The notes: generated from the sequence alone by a model not told the origin. DNA of 64,000 nt from Diphasiastrum complanatum (GCA_029204225.1 CM055100.1:31470089-31534088); one strand, 5' to 3'. Counted from the first letter of the stretch, positions 10,640 to 23,550 are shown. Translations and numbers: made by a program.

Positions 10640-11223
10640 TTGGAAGCTAGGAAAGCGATTTTTTGAGGTACATCATTGGAACTCGAGATTTTGGCATATT
10701 GTATGAGGGATCATCACCTAATCTTTTTGGATTTTCAGATTCGGACTATGCTGGAGATGTAATGGATAGGAAATCCATTAGTTCTTATTGTATTTTCATA
10801 GGTGATGGAGCTATATCATGGATGTCAAAGAAACAAGCCACTATCTTATTGTCATCTAGTGAGGCCGAGTACAAAGCTCTTACACATTGCACAAAGGAGA
10901 TGGTATGGATCAAGAGGATGATCAAGGATCTTCACTTGCTGGATTTTTCAGAGAGCCCAATCATCTTTTGTGACAATCAATCAGCCCAAAGAATGGCATC
11001 CAATCCTATCTTTCATGCTAGGAGCAAGCATATTGAGATACAATATCATTTTGTGAAGGAGCGAGTCATTGCAAAGGAGGTGGAGCTTCAACATGTGTCT
11101 TCAAGGGAATGTGTAGCTGATATCTTCACCAAAGCATTGGGAAAAGACTTGTTCATAAAGCATAGGACTTCACTTGGAGTATTATCAAAGTCTATGCTAA
11201 AACTAGTTGAAGAGGGAGTGTGA
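10640..11223 (+). pseudogene. Copia family A: RNase H and C-terminus of pol
   Basis: The frame from 10663 (186 codons) is copia RNase H: RYIIGTRDFGILYEG, then the catalytic segment FSDSDYAGDVMDRKSIS, SSSEAEYKAL, FCDNQSAQRMASNP, HARSKHIEIQYHFV and VADIFTKALGKD. It ends at TGA in the 3' LTR edge. Just before it, AGCATTGGAAGCTAGGAAAGC matches 58218-58238 of the family A copy at 56.8-58.4 kb, but one extra T shifts the frame. RNase H normally degrades the RNA strand during reverse transcription. Protease, integrase and RT are absent, so it could not act alone. Confidence 0.85.
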
Positions 11224-11868
11224 AAGATTCAACTAGTTTCATCACATTTTGCAATATTTCCATATTTGGCATATTGAGGCCAAAACTTGTTTTAGACTTA
11301 GAGGTTGACTTTTCAAAGTTTATTAGTCTAAATTTCATTTGAATAAACACTTTTTGAAAGTGTGGGAAAGATAGAATGCGAGTTTGAGTAGATTCAATTT
11401 GAATAAGTTGGGTACATTGAATCTAGACCCAAAATTGGTAGGGTTAGCATTTTGGTGGGAAAGCCAAGTGGCCAAATAGGGTTTGGACCTGCTATAAAAG
11501 GATGTAACACGTGGAGAGAGTCATCTTCTCTCTTCTCTATCTCATTTCATGCTTATACATGGTTCTCTTGGGTTCTACTATCCATTGGTGCACTATCTTG
11601 GTGATTGCTTGCAATTCTATGTGTAGAATGATCTATTTTTGCTATTTTTGGATCCACACGTGTGAAATACAATAGCTTGCTGGTTTTGTACGGACAGCAA
11701 TAGTACATAATCATTTCATTCAAGTTTGATCAAGTTCTATTAGTGTTTGCATCTCAAATTGTGTGTAGATGCTGATTTTTCTACATTGGTGAAATTGGTA
11801 GTGTATTTCTCTTTCTAACCAAAGATCATTCAAGTAGATTGGATCTTAAGGATCTGAAATCTTTCACC
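11219..11868 (+). repeat. Copia family A 3' LTR
   Basis: About 650 bp, starting TGTGAAAGATTC directly after the purine-rich GAAGAGGGAG and ending ATCTTTCACC, an imperfect inverted terminus. A TATAAAAG box lies at 11493-11500, followed by a CT-rich leader. Parts recur at 53032-53468 and 58383-58626, and the LTR at 62493-63146 is a more distant relative. Confidence 0.75.
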
Positions 11869-12244
11869 TAACCACGCCTCAACTAATGAGCATAAGGTTG
11901 CAAAATGAGTTCAACAACTTATTTAACTCATTTACATAGTTACACACTCAGGAAGCACAAACCAAGAAAGGTTTCATAGGGTTTCAAAAAAAAATTGCAT
12001 GCATCCACAATTCAAAATCTTTATGTATCAAGGGCTTAACAATCGGTTGGTTTTCTATAAATTGGTCATCATTCAAGTAGGTGTTCCACCTTCGCTTTGG
12101 GTGAATGAATTTAAGAAAATATTTTTTTAATTGTTTGATGGAATTGATTCTGCTTCTCATGGTTTGGCATGTAATGAAATTTTCAGTCTATTGTGGTTTG
12201 TTGGTTTCTGATTTGTGAACGATCCAAATCCCCATTAGGGCTAT
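11869..12244. other. Nothing recognised
   Basis: AT-rich sequence after the family A LTR, with no ORF of note and no visible target-site duplication, since the partner LTR is missing. Confidence 0.4.
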
Positions 12245-12365
12245 GACAAAGCTACTGCTTCATTTTGCAATCAGACATCCTCCGAACTACAAATAGCTAC
12301 TGCTAATCTGATAGTAATTTATGAATAGTAGATAATGTCAAATGACAGCAGAAGTATATCTACTT
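12245..12365 (-). repeat. LTR-like fragment shared with 34495-34615
   Basis: The plus strand shares ordered blocks with 34495-34615: AGCTACTGCT, AATCTGATA, AGATAATGTC and ATATCTACT. At 34.5 kb the same sequence lies in the presumed 5' LTR of the pol-less coiled-coil element, so this may be an LTR relic of that family. Confidence 0.4.
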
Positions 12366-12945
12366 ATGAATTGAGCAAGCATCACAACATTCAGATATTG
12401 CATACATTGAGCAGAAGAATTGTTACTTGTCTATATTACCACATCAAGTATACAATAATGATCTTTTTGAGTGTTGTCTGTTTTCCAGATCAGCGCGTTG
12501 GCGCAAGAGAGGTATTCTCTCTCACGAATAGAAACTAGCTACTGCTAGCACTAAATTGTTGGTCTGATAATATGCGTCTGTTATTGCAAGACTGCATTCA
12601 TCGACCTCTTCCACACACACTTTCTATATACGCTTCTTCTTTTTTCTGCAAGTGTGAGTGTGGCGATGTGTGTCTACTACTGCATGACTAACACTCGTCC
12701 ACTACCTTCACATGCATGCTTGCTATAAAGTTTGTATCTGATCTACAATACATATAACATGCTTGATCTGATTACAAGAACTAATTAGCTAAGCATTACA
12801 AGATAGTCTAAGATAAAACATCAGCTAACTACATGTGTTTGGTATTTTGCTTGGCTACAAGGGTCGTCAGTTGAGTCGTGACATTCAAACTATCACACAT
12901 GTCGAGCTCTGATGACATACTCGACATTCGACGTGTCTGGCTCGA
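12366..12945. other. Nothing recognised
   Basis: Low-complexity AT-rich stretch with short ORFs only. It may continue the repeat on its left, but I see no firm landmark. Confidence 0.3.
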
Positions 12946-13200
12946 CTTTTGGCATTTGCATGAACTGGGGTTGAGTCCTCATTGGGGACTTCGTTGGCAT
13001 CGGGCACTTCGGCCACTTTGGGGACTTCAACCTTTGGTACCTCGGTTTCCCTTCGCTGCCTTTGTTGCCTTCGTGGACATCGGCCACTTCGGCTACGTCT
13101 TTACTTCGGTTAAGCCTTCTGCGTTGGCAATGTGTTGGCTTCTGGGACTTCGGTTGAATCTGCAACTTCGACCTCATCGGTGACTTCGGTTGTTGCCCGT
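12946..13200 (-). repeat. Degenerate tandem repeat encoding EVP-like units
   Basis: The plus strand contains many copies of ACTTCGG separated by about 5-20 bases. On the minus strand, one frame reads EVPKVEVPKVAEVPDANEVP, so the DNA repeat is a decayed coding repeat of Glu-Val-Pro units. Indels shift the frame further along. GC content is clearly higher than in the flanks. It may be the variable domain of a retroelement or a host gene remnant. Confidence 0.45.
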
Positions 13201-14011
13201 GTAGAAATCCTATGTATTTCTGCAGGTGAGTGGAAAATCTTTGCCTCATTCAATTTGGAAAATCCCTAAGCTTTTGAATCATGTGTTAATATGAACCTTT
13301 TGTATGAATGCTTTTGCCATGAATAATGAATCATCAACTTCTAATTACCCCTTTTCTGTTCTTCATTCTTTTGGAGTGATCTCTTGTTCATATTCCATAA
13401 TAGTCATGGTGTTCTTGCAAACATTCTATTTTGTGTCTATCTTTTAACAAAAATGTTTAAGCTAGTACTACTTAACTCATTACCATTTATTGCCTCTTGA
13501 CTCTTAAAGAATGAATAATTTGTGACTATTTTGCATGGTTGTTTCAAAATCTAAAAAATCCAAAAATGCATCTCTCTTTATCGTTGTGGTGCACATGGCA
13601 GTTCCACACTGGTCAAACAAAGTCAAATTATTTATTATGCTTTATAATGTACATATTAACAGGTATTGGATGAGGAATGATTGCTATTTCACCAAACTAT
13701 TTGTCTCAATCAAAGAATGGCTTTCTTCTACCACATGAAACCTATTCGCTGCTGTTTAAGGTAAGAGGAGAGAGCAAGACTATAGTTTTCTTACTCCAAT
13801 ATGTATATAATCAGCATAGGCTGGCCTATGGCAGCCTTATTGTGTAGTATCAAATGATCAAACAAATAAAGACAAAGCAGACATGTAAAGGCAAGTTGAT
13901 TTCTGAGCAAAACCATATTGCAGTAACGCTAATAGGTTCCAGTGATGAAATTGCTGGGCAGATAAGAATTTGATCTTACCGAGAGCTCAACCATATGGAG
14001 AATTCTTGTAT
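13201..14011. other. 3' flank of subtilase gene
   Basis: No gene. It lies directly downstream of the subtilase stop codon, so part will be its 3' UTR. AT-rich, with several AATAAA-like words on the minus strand, none decisive. Confidence 0.4.
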
Positions 14012-14862
14012 CTATAGCTGGAAATCAGTTTCTACTTTTTGTTTTCGTGTTGATATGATTATTGAAATTCGGACCCTGTGTCCTGCATTTCCTGAGAGAA
14101 CAAGGTTTCCAAAAGAAGTCACGTTGCTGCTGTCTGTGGCCTCCAAAGCAACACAGATTTGAGCTGATTCACCTGCTTGGATTGTGAAGGACCTCGGATT
14201 GACTGCGATCATCACGCCCGTTGGCGCGGTAAATGAGGACTGGTATGTCTCAGTGGCTGCAACATTTGTAACTTTGCGCTGTACATACTGATGGCCATTT
14301 AAGCTCCCAATAACTATGGAAGGAGTGTTAAGATCAGAAGGTAATCCTTTATTACTTCCACAATTATAATTAATGGCTTTGTAGACTGTTAAATTGGACA
14401 ACTCTGGAACTGAACACAGGAACTGTACATAGTCATCGTAGTCTGCAATCACAGCAAAGAGATATTGAGCTAGAAGCTTTTCATCTAATCATTCTATTAA
14501 CTGTAAGTACGCTGATGCTTGAAACTTAAGATTTAGAGACCACTTCCTTGAATTAGACCTGCGTCAAAGATAAGGCCAGGATCAAGAGCTGCAGTTGGAT
14601 TGACAAATCCTGCACCGAAATCAAATGGTGATGCCGGTCCCAGATCAGCTGCAACATTGGTAGATGGGTTCTGGGCTAGAAGTGGGCGGCCATTGGAGTC
14701 AACAACTGTTGCAGTTGTTGTGATGGCAGAAGCAATGGCTGCAGGACTAAAATGTGGGAACTTTTGCTTGATCAATGCTGCTATTCCTGCTATGTGGGGT
14801 GTTGCCATACTTGTTCCAGATATCATCGCAAAGTTCTGTCCTGTTGAAACGCTCAAAGATAT

Positions 14863-14910
<48 letters not shown>

Positions 14911-14988
14911 ACTTCACTATAGCCCTATTTTCACTACAGCCCTATTTTTCGTCTCAAAACACCCAGAAAACCCTAACCCTAACTTGAA

Positions 14989-15051
<63 letters not shown>

Positions 15052-17192
15052 AAAGCCTGGCCACTCTATATCTCTCTCTCTCTCTCTCTCTACGTGAGTG
15101 ACCACTTCATAGTTCTCTCTCTAAAACCTTCTATATCTCTCTCTCTACTTACATTATTGCTATTTTTCCTGTAAAACCTAAAAAAACCCTAACAGATTAA
15201 AAACACTGCCTCTCTTTCTCCTATGCACCCCTCCTTCTCTCTCTTGCCATTTTATACCTTTCTCTCTTTCTAAAAGCTTCTCTTTCTATGAATTTCTAAA
15301 GTCACATGTTCTCTCTCTCTAGAAATTTCTAAAGTCACGTCATTTTTCAAGCATTTCAGATGCACGTCAAATGCCTTTCAAATAAACTTTAGGGCAAACG
15401 TGGCCCAATCAAAAGGCAAGAAACTTGTTTTCTCCATCACTGCTCACATTCTCTCTCTTTTTTGAAATGATTGGGAAAAAATTATAGGGCACATGTGGCC
15501 CAATATAAAAGCATGAATATGTTTTCTCCACAAAAGCATTCAATTTTTCTCCCCAAACCCTAATTTCAAAGAAACCTTAGCTTTTCATTTTGAGGGTCTC
15601 ATTTACACACACACAAATCCAAAAACCAAGAAATTTAAAAGCTTTCAATCAAAACAAAAGGTATATGAAGAGATAAGGTGAAATGCGCGTGTCCATCAAG
15701 CAAATCTCCTTGACCTAGGTTTGACAAACTCTAAATGCATGGGGACCAATCAAAACATTAAAATCACATTTTGTCTGTAGTGCTAACATTCTCTCAATGT
15801 TTTTCTTTCCCAAAATCCTAACTTCTCAAAAACTCTAGGTTTTGTAGTTTTCATTTTGAAGGTTGCATTTATGCATCTTCAAAAAGAGATTAAAACACAT
15901 GATATTTATAAGACTTTAGCTGAAACAAACGATCGTTATGAGATAAATCAAAGTGCACGTGTCCATCAATGAAATTGTGTTGATTAGCATGGGTCAAATC
16001 CTAACGTTATACATGTGGACCAATAGAATTCGCTAGATTGCATTCTGTCTTGCTCTTCTTCGCTCAGCCCTAACCCTATTTATCTTTAAATGTCATCTCT
16101 ACATTTTTCTCCAAAACCGAAAACCTAATTCTTTTAATGTATACTTGCAAAAGCACACCTCCTTCCCCTCTCGTGATCATTAACTACCAAACAATAAAGA
16201 CCAATTGTTAATCAGCCCAAAAGGTATAAGTCACCAACTTTTAGGGTTTCAAAGCAATCCTAAAGAGTGACTTTTGACATTTTCACATTTCACATTTTCT
16301 TTATTGCTATTTTTACCCCCAACAAGAGTTTTCTCTTATTTTTCTTTCTTGTTTTTGGATTTTTTAAATTAAAATCGTAATTTTGTATATGGTTTACGAA
16401 CAATTGTATTTTATAGAGTCGAGACTCTTTAGAAATTGCTTATCATTCAAGTAGGTGTGTCTCAAATGCCTCTTTCAATCATTTTGTGTTTTTAAAGGTT
16501 TCACGTTGGTTGTTTAGCAAGTGATGTATCAATTGCATGTAGCATTAAAATCTTGGGAGTTGTCGAGCTGCACAATGCCATTGCTATGGAAACTATTCAC
16601 GAGGTATTGACCCCACATGTCATCTCTCCTATAACTAATGGTCTAATTCGAAAACTCTCCTTCATGATTGGTTTGGTGGAGTTAAGTTGAATTGTCACTA
16701 AAGACTTTTACCAACACAATTTACCAATGAATGGTGCCATGCAAAAAAGAACATGGTTCAGTTGTTCTTATTTGACAATAACATTTGCTAATCTCATGTG
16801 CCAAACAAAGGAGATTCATTCATATCAAAAGACAAGGGCCATGGAATTTTACATTAAAATTGAGTTGCCACCATTCTTTTCAATAAGAACTTGACGAGCA
16901 CGTGAAGGTTAAATATGCCCCTACTACACTTTTAGGCCAAAGCTAGTGTCAAAAGTATATGTAGTTCTTGTATAATGTTTAAGCTATGGGAGTACATTGT
17001 TCAAGCTAATGTCATAGGTATACTCCATTTTAAGTTCATCAAATAAGTGCCAATCTTAAGGTATCATTCTCATAGATGTCATGGTAAGACTTTCAAAAAA
17101 TGTGACTTATGATTGAATTTAATGATTATTGCCCAATCTTTTTTTTATAAACATGAGTTGGATATGCATGATATTTAAACTTGCACTTTATG

Positions 17193-17249
<57 letters not shown>

Positions 17250-17669
17250 TACGTATATACATATATTTTTGCAATTTTAAATATTAAATTAATAATTAAT
17301 CTATTGAGGATATTTGTGGCCAAGAGGGTACATGCTACATTATTTGGCCTCTAGATAATATCCTCCACATATAGTGCTTTCCCTTTCTATAAAGTTGTGT
17401 AGATCTCGAGCTAGAAACCACCACAACCGCATCTTCAACCTCACAACTTGTCCTACTAACACATTTTTTAATAGCATTGAGGCCCATGATGTGCCAAAAC
17501 TAGCTTCTTGACGTGTGACATATTGAAACTCATGCTCTCATACTATAAATATTTTGCCCAAAAAGTAAATCAGAATAGAAGATGGCCCCACTTGTAAGTT
17601 GTTTCGCCTTGTGTGAAAACAATATCATGATATCCACTTTATAATGCTCCTGATGGGGCTAAGTTCATG

Positions 17670-17762
<93 letters not shown>

Positions 17763-20700
17763 TTCATGCACCCGTGTGTGTGTGTGTGTGTGTGCATGCA
17801 CGCACACTTGGTGTGTCATACTTTTGAGCGTTATTGAGGTAGACTTAGATGTTGCTTAGAAGTTATGGCAACTTAGTTGAGAAGTTTACTTTGGAAATTT
17901 TGATTAAAAGCATAATTTTTTAGAATATGGACCCATTTCACTTGAGATTAAGCTTATAACATCACAAAGTAGAAAGAAGTATGTGCTTTCAATTTTAAGC
18001 TTGTATTTTCTATGACAGTTGTAAAGGTTTCTTTAAAATTTCTCAAATCAAAATGTAAATCTATGCCACATCTTGAAAGTCCCTTCACATGGGCCCGATA
18101 ACATAAAAGCCCCATCATAATAAATCTACATGCCCACAAAATTCTTTCTACTGTTAGTAAAATTACAATGAGTGCACAAATTTTTGCTTAACCTTATATA
18201 ATTAATAATGATAATTTTACTGACCTTCATTGGTAGTAAAAGTCATCTAGAGATTTAGAGTAGACCATAATTTATTGAAAGTTCACTAGCCTAAAAGCTA
18301 TCCTCTTACATCTACACCAAAAAAGAAGAGGCAAAGGGCACATGACATTCTAGTCTAATTTGGATGCACTTGAATATGAGAAAATTGTTTTCATCTAAAA
18401 CTTCAAAAACACGATATAAGGCCCTATAAATAGTGGTTAGAGAAGATAGAGTCAATATTTAATGTGTCATTTTGAATCTTACAAGAATGGACTTTTGAGA
18501 TCAAGTTTGAGAAATCGCATTAAGTAGCTTGTAATTGTCATACATAATTTGGCCTAAGAACTTGATTGGTTGTGATTTTTGGTCATACAAAATCTGGTTA
18601 AGAAATGCATTGGTTGAATCATGTGGGGACATTGGTGGTGCAAACTTCATGGTGGAGGGAGTGCAAATGGTGCATTTCTTTAAGTAGTCCCATGAAAAAA
18701 GTATGCCTCATAAATGAAAGTTTGAAAATGTGGAATTCTCATCTATGGAGTCTTGAAAACAAAGAAGACCTCAAACCAAAAATATTCCTCCTCTAATAAG
18801 TGTAGTTTGCATGTTAAGTTTGATCCAAGTGCAAGTTTAAAAAGGTAAAAAGTTTGAAACACACATTAAGATGGATAATGGCTGGTCCTATGGTCTTTGC
18901 TTCCTTTTTTTTTCCCTTGGGACCCAAGAGAAGGGGGAGAGGGGGAGGGGGAGGGGGGGAGGGGAGGGGGAGGGCTTGTGAAAACAGTTTTTACTATTTT
19001 TTAAAAGTAGATTTTTTTACACATTCCTTGGCAAAGGTGTGTGCAAGAAAAAGGTATAAGATAGTTACATGCATGTAAAACAAAATTAGAGCTAAACACC
19101 ACCCTTGTGGTAAGACAAAAAACTGGTTTAAGCTACCAAAGCTTAAAGAAAGCACTCTCCATTGTTTTCCATTATTTTCCACCCAGGTTATCTAGTTCAT
19201 AATCGAAAAACCTTAATGTGAAGCCCCCAAAATAGTGGTTATAGATCTGGAAGAGACTCTGGGAAAACAGTAAAAGCAGTAGTTCTATTGTTAATGACTT
19301 CATAAAGATTTGTAGAAACAACTCACCATTGAAATCTTGCTCGTCTACTCCTATAGAGGTCCAAGCTGCCCAGATGAGGTTCCCTGGAGCCATGATGTTG
19401 GGCTTCAGCACATCAGCCACATCAAAATTAGCACTGTTTATATCAGGTCCTCTTGATGAAAAGCTGGCTACTTGAGGAGGGCTGGAGCTAAAAGTTGCTT
19501 GTTCCCCACCAGAAATGCTTCCCACTGCATCAAATTTTGTGACTTTACCATGCTGGTCCCTTTCTGTTGTCATATTGTAATAATCCAATAGAACCTAAAA
19601 TATAGAGATATGTTAATCCGACTGATGTTGAAAAATTCAGGCTTGCTACCATTCAGATTTGCAGATTGAATTATTAATTTAGAAAAGCAGAAAATTCTGT
19701 AAGTTTTAAAATATTCACAATAAAAGAGGAAGGCATACCAATGAATCCTTAGAATTGGGAATGATAATAGCTGGAAAACCCAAGGGAGTTGGGCTGAATG
19801 TAGCACCATCAACCTCCGAGCTTGCAGTTAGCACAATTCCTTGTGCACCCAAGTTCTGTGCAGTTATTACTACAGCTGGAATATTGTAGACACCGAACAG
19901 AAAATTCAAATCATAAGTGCAAATCAAGATGCTTCCTTTGACAACTGTCTCATCATATAATGTGGAATCCTGGCATCCGTCCGTTCTCGGAGTTGTATTT
20001 AGATTTCTAAAGGCATCCCTCGCAAGAACCAGTCTATAGAAGCTGCTACCATTTGTTCCAGCTGCCACAATAAACGAAAATTGGCAGATTCTAATCATTT
20101 TTATGTGCATAGTATACATGGTTGTTAACTTGTTGATCACCATTAAAAAACGAAAATGCTGAGCTCACGTCCCTCATCAACACTATTAGGTTTTCAAGTG
20201 AAAGATAAAAGGTAATGTATTTTTTCTTTAGATTATTCTTTGAGTAGCATTCAGGTGAGCGTCACTGGGTTCAAGTCTTATAAACTCAAGCCTCTATCAG
20301 CTGCAAGCTAAACAGAATTACTAGCACTCGTTGTTGCCTGACGTTGGTGGTTGGAAAGACGAGGTATTGAGAAATTACGTGCAAGCCCAATCCCAGAAAT
20401 CGTCTTTGACTTGCTTCCCAAACAGATAGAGTTTGGATATGTCCGATCGTGGGTTCCAGCAGCCACCGATACTATCCAAGGGCTGAAGGATAGAATTGTC
20501 GATGGATAAGGACCTGCATTACCTGCTGCTTGTGTGACAAAAACTCCGGCTTTGACTGCAGAGAGAAGTGCCAGATCAAAGGTTGACAGATATGCTGCAC
20601 TCCCACCTGGGATAGAAGCAGGGCCAATGGATAGACTGAGAACATCAACTCCATCTTTGACTGCCTGTAAAGAAAACCCAGCTTCTGCACATGAGTACAA

Positions 20701-22590
20701 TCTCTCACGAGCCTATCTATCGCGGTCGGAAGTAGAAATCACTAATCAAGACGCAAGTCCGCAGTACCTGGTCTATTGCTGCTACCACATCTGCGAAAAA
20801 GCCTCCAATATCTCTGTAGATCGCTTTGTATTGCGCAATTCTGATGAGGTAAAAGTATTTCTATAGAGTGATTAATGATGATTCTGTATTTATAGACTAC
20901 AAGTAAAGCTCTGCAATTGCACAGGATGATGCGTGAAGCGGAAAAGGAGGCTTACTGGGCACGTGGAGCCATTCCGCTTGCACTTCCATAGTTAAACCCG
21001 TTCACTAACACCGTGACCCCGTAGTTTCCGGCTGCTGTTGCAGCAGTGTGACTGTAACATACAACTTCAGGCACTTATTAGATTATCAGATAAAGTATTG
21101 ATCAGGACAAGGATGAGGGAGGGAGGGAGAGAGGGAGAAGAGAGATCGCAGTCTTACGTTCCATGACCATCTGCGTCAAGCGGCGACTCATATTGAACGG
21201 TAGAATTAAATTCTCCGGAAGCCACTGCAGCAGCTGCAAAGTGTCTGGCACCCACTAGCTTATTATTACAAGATCCTTTGGGGAACTCTGCAGTAAATTC
21301 ACATTGCCCAGTGTAGCTGGCGGAACGTTTATACGCCTTTGCAGTTTGATCAGAGAAGCTGGGGTGCTTTGGATCCACGCCTGTATCTACGAGCCCAATG
21401 ACTATGCCTTCGCCTGCATTTGAACTCCCTCCTTCTAAAGTCCACCCCCCCGTGGGTAGCCCAAGGTAATCAGGAGTATGAGTTGTCTCCGTTCTGAAAC
21501 GAAAATCCTTTTCAATGTGCAGCACATCTGGCATTGCTCCGAGTATGTCTGCCTTAAGAAGGAAATGGGGTACACACAAACATACAATTACAATGTAAGC
21601 AACGTGTTACTACCTCTTGGCCTGCACGTACTAGACCACAATTTTGTGCCTTTTCCAATAACTGATCTTAGATTGGTGGAAAATTTGTAAGAACTGAAGA
21701 AATTCAAGTCTTGTTAATGTGGAATATATAGATAATGCATATGCACATACATGATACAACCCTGTTCTTAGCTCGTAAATGAAAAAGCTAATTTTGAATT
21801 ACCATATAATGTGTTGCTCTCTGCGCCCCTTCCTTATTGATTAACAGTCCATTTAAGGATCACATGGTAGAGAGTTATAGATGTGCATTATGAGCTACGT
21901 ATACCTTTCGTTTTGTCATTTGAACAGCAACTCCATTGATTACATGGTGATAGCTGTAGAGCTTTTGATAGTTTCCTCGGCCCAAAGTCCTTTCTAGAAC
22001 TGTATCGTGACTATTGACGAGGTATGCTACATAGGACTTGACTGCTTTGCTGGAGAAAAGAGACAGAACTATCAGTAAGTCGGTTAGATCAATCTCGACT
22101 TGAATCTTGAGAATAAAATCAGCTAACTGCAATACACATTTATCATCTTTGCTAAAGAACATGATCAATCTGAGATAGTTTCTGAAATCATCAGTTCCGC
22201 AAGAGCGTGCCTGATATGCCTCACCATCAAAAGCATCTATATCCGTCTGAGAAAAAATTAAGCCACTATATCCGTTAGTCGACAAACAGCTTCAGTCTGT
22301 GTCGTTTTGCTTCTGTATTCTCTTGTTGCTTTAAGATGAGATTTGATTGTTCTCCATATTTAAATTTCTAATCAAGGAGAAGCATAAGAACGCAACCTTG
22401 AGGCATTGAGTTTTCTCCCATTTGAATCTGAAGTTGCTGCAAAACCTTGTATTGATCCATTGTACTGTACCACGGGATCTCCCTTCAGCAAGACGATGTA
22501 AACTCCGACACCAGATTCAGGAGCTACGCCTACACAGATAGTTCTACGAAGCACTGTAATCAAGAAAAAGACTAGAACAAGTGCCTTCAT
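14012..22590 (-). CDS. Subtilisin-like serine protease (subtilase, SBT2-type), ten exons
   Basis: Predicted exons, all GT-AG: 22590-22397, 22049-21905, 21552-21158, 21051-20956, 20840-20768, 20664-20379, 20061-19739, 19594-19327, 14840-14559, 14442-14012. They sum to 2493 nt, an open frame of 830 aa with matching phases. In order: signal peptide (about 1-22, MKALVLVFFLITVL), I9 propeptide (about 30-130), then the peptidase S8 domain with Asp169 (GLVDTG), His243 (DGHGTHTA), oxyanion Asn350 (AAGNAG) and Ser604 (SGTSMATPH). A protease-associated insert lies at about 397-520 and a C-terminal Fn3-like domain at about 700-830. Known family members cut off their own propeptide and act in the wall or apoplast. 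Start 22590 is chosen because the signal peptide begins there; in-frame ATGs at 22632 and 22668 are alternatives. Layout and length fit SBT2, but the exact orthologue is unsure. Confidence 0.92.
14868..15090. repeat. CT and CA microsatellites in intron 8
   Basis: CT runs at about 14868-14907, 14991-15028 and 15071-15090, and a CA run at 15029-15051. Between the first two lies AAAACCCTAACCCTAAC (14967-14983), a short telomere-type repeat. Confidence 0.9.
17195..17246. repeat. GT microsatellite
   Basis: About 26 uninterrupted GT units, followed by short TACGTACGTATATAC alternation. Confidence 0.95.
17671..17794. repeat. Compound GT/GA/GT microsatellite
   Basis: About 27 GT units (17671-17724) pass directly into about 16 GA units (17725-17757); after a short spacer another GT run occupies 17774-17794. 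Confidence 0.95.
18931..18974 (+). repeat. G-rich GGGGGAG tract
   Basis: Repeated runs of four to six G separated by single A. On the non-template strand of the intron such a tract could form a G-quadruplex; this is inference from composition only. Confidence 0.7.
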
Positions 22591-23550
22591 GGTCGTGAGT
22601 GAATGTTGACGAGTATTGTATCCTTGGGCCATTTTTGTGTTTGCTTTTCTGCCGCCCTCGCCTCTCATGAAGGACTGCTCAGTTTATCTCTCGTTTTCAT
22701 TTCTGCACTGCGCCACGTCAAGATGATGGTGTTCCGAACCTCTAATTTCGATTGCAGCTCTCTAACGGTTTACAACGGGCTCAAATGCAAGCTTGGGTAG
22801 TTTCATTATTGCATTCATGACATCTTTGTGCACGTTACAAGTCTGATTCCCTCAGAGCATCGTGTTTTTAAAGAATGCTGTCACATGAATGATGAAGTCA
22901 GATGATCTCTCTCTAGCTGATCAATACTGTAGGAATCATCGGTTCATGATCATACCAGCAACTTTCCAGCCCACAATCAACCCTACTGTCTGATTCTTCC
23001 GATGAAAGCAACGATCACATTCTTTTGTACAGCAGTACCAAAAATTACATTTATTGCTTTTTATCCATTAGACGTAGTGCTTCCACATTCTAGATCGCTC
23101 ATCTGCTGCTTTCATTGCAGCAGTGGGGTAATTCTCACGGCATTATATTTCAGCTGATTATGACCTGACACTCACAGTATCTTTCACAGCAAAGCAATGC
23201 TCCAACATCCATGATCCAGCTAATCCATCATCATGTTAATACCCATTTAAACAAAAAAAATTGCAGATAATCCAGATCAGATAATTACTACCCACTAAAA
23301 CCAAATGAACTGCATAAAAGCAAGATAAGACTAATCCCCACCAAAATCAAAATATTGCGCTAAAGCCAGATCAGACCACTACCCATCAAACTAAAACAAT
23401 TGGATAAAATCAAAAATATAAAATACTCCAGACAAACCAGATCAGCCTAATACGCTATATCAAAATCAAAACAATCGCAGAAAAGCCAGATCAAAAAGCT
23501 TCCAGCTAGTTCATATCTACATCCCAGAACAACAACCTTAATCACCATGC
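22591..23550. other. 5' flank of subtilase gene
   Basis: Contains the presumed promoter and 5' UTR of the subtilase on the minus strand. I cannot point to a convincing TATA box. From 23220 onward, AT-rich repeated words such as CCAGATCAG recur about every 60 bp (23274, 23366, 23436, 23483), suggesting an old degenerate tandem repeat. Confidence 0.35.

Larger units (their letters stand above)
14841..19326 (-). other. Subtilase intron 8, 4.5 kb, microsatellite-rich
   Basis: The intron separates the exon ending DEQDFN-G from the exon starting GQNFAMISGTSM, just before the catalytic serine. The other eight introns are about 100-350 bp. It carries several CT, CA, GT and GA tracts, two short telomere-like stretches and a G-rich tract at 18931-18974. 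I found no retroelement coding motif, but an old non-coding insertion is possible. Confidence 0.8.

Noticed and set aside
14967-14983. Telomere-like AAAACCCTAACCCTAAC
   Set aside because: Only two to three units inside an intron; too short for an interstitial telomere array.
14600-15097. 165-codon plus-strand ORF over subtilase exon 9
   Set aside because: Antisense of exon 9 followed by translated CT/CA microsatellite.
17126-17859. ORFs rich in His-Thr or Cys-Val repeats
   Set aside because: Read-through of GT and GA microsatellites in subtilase intron 8.
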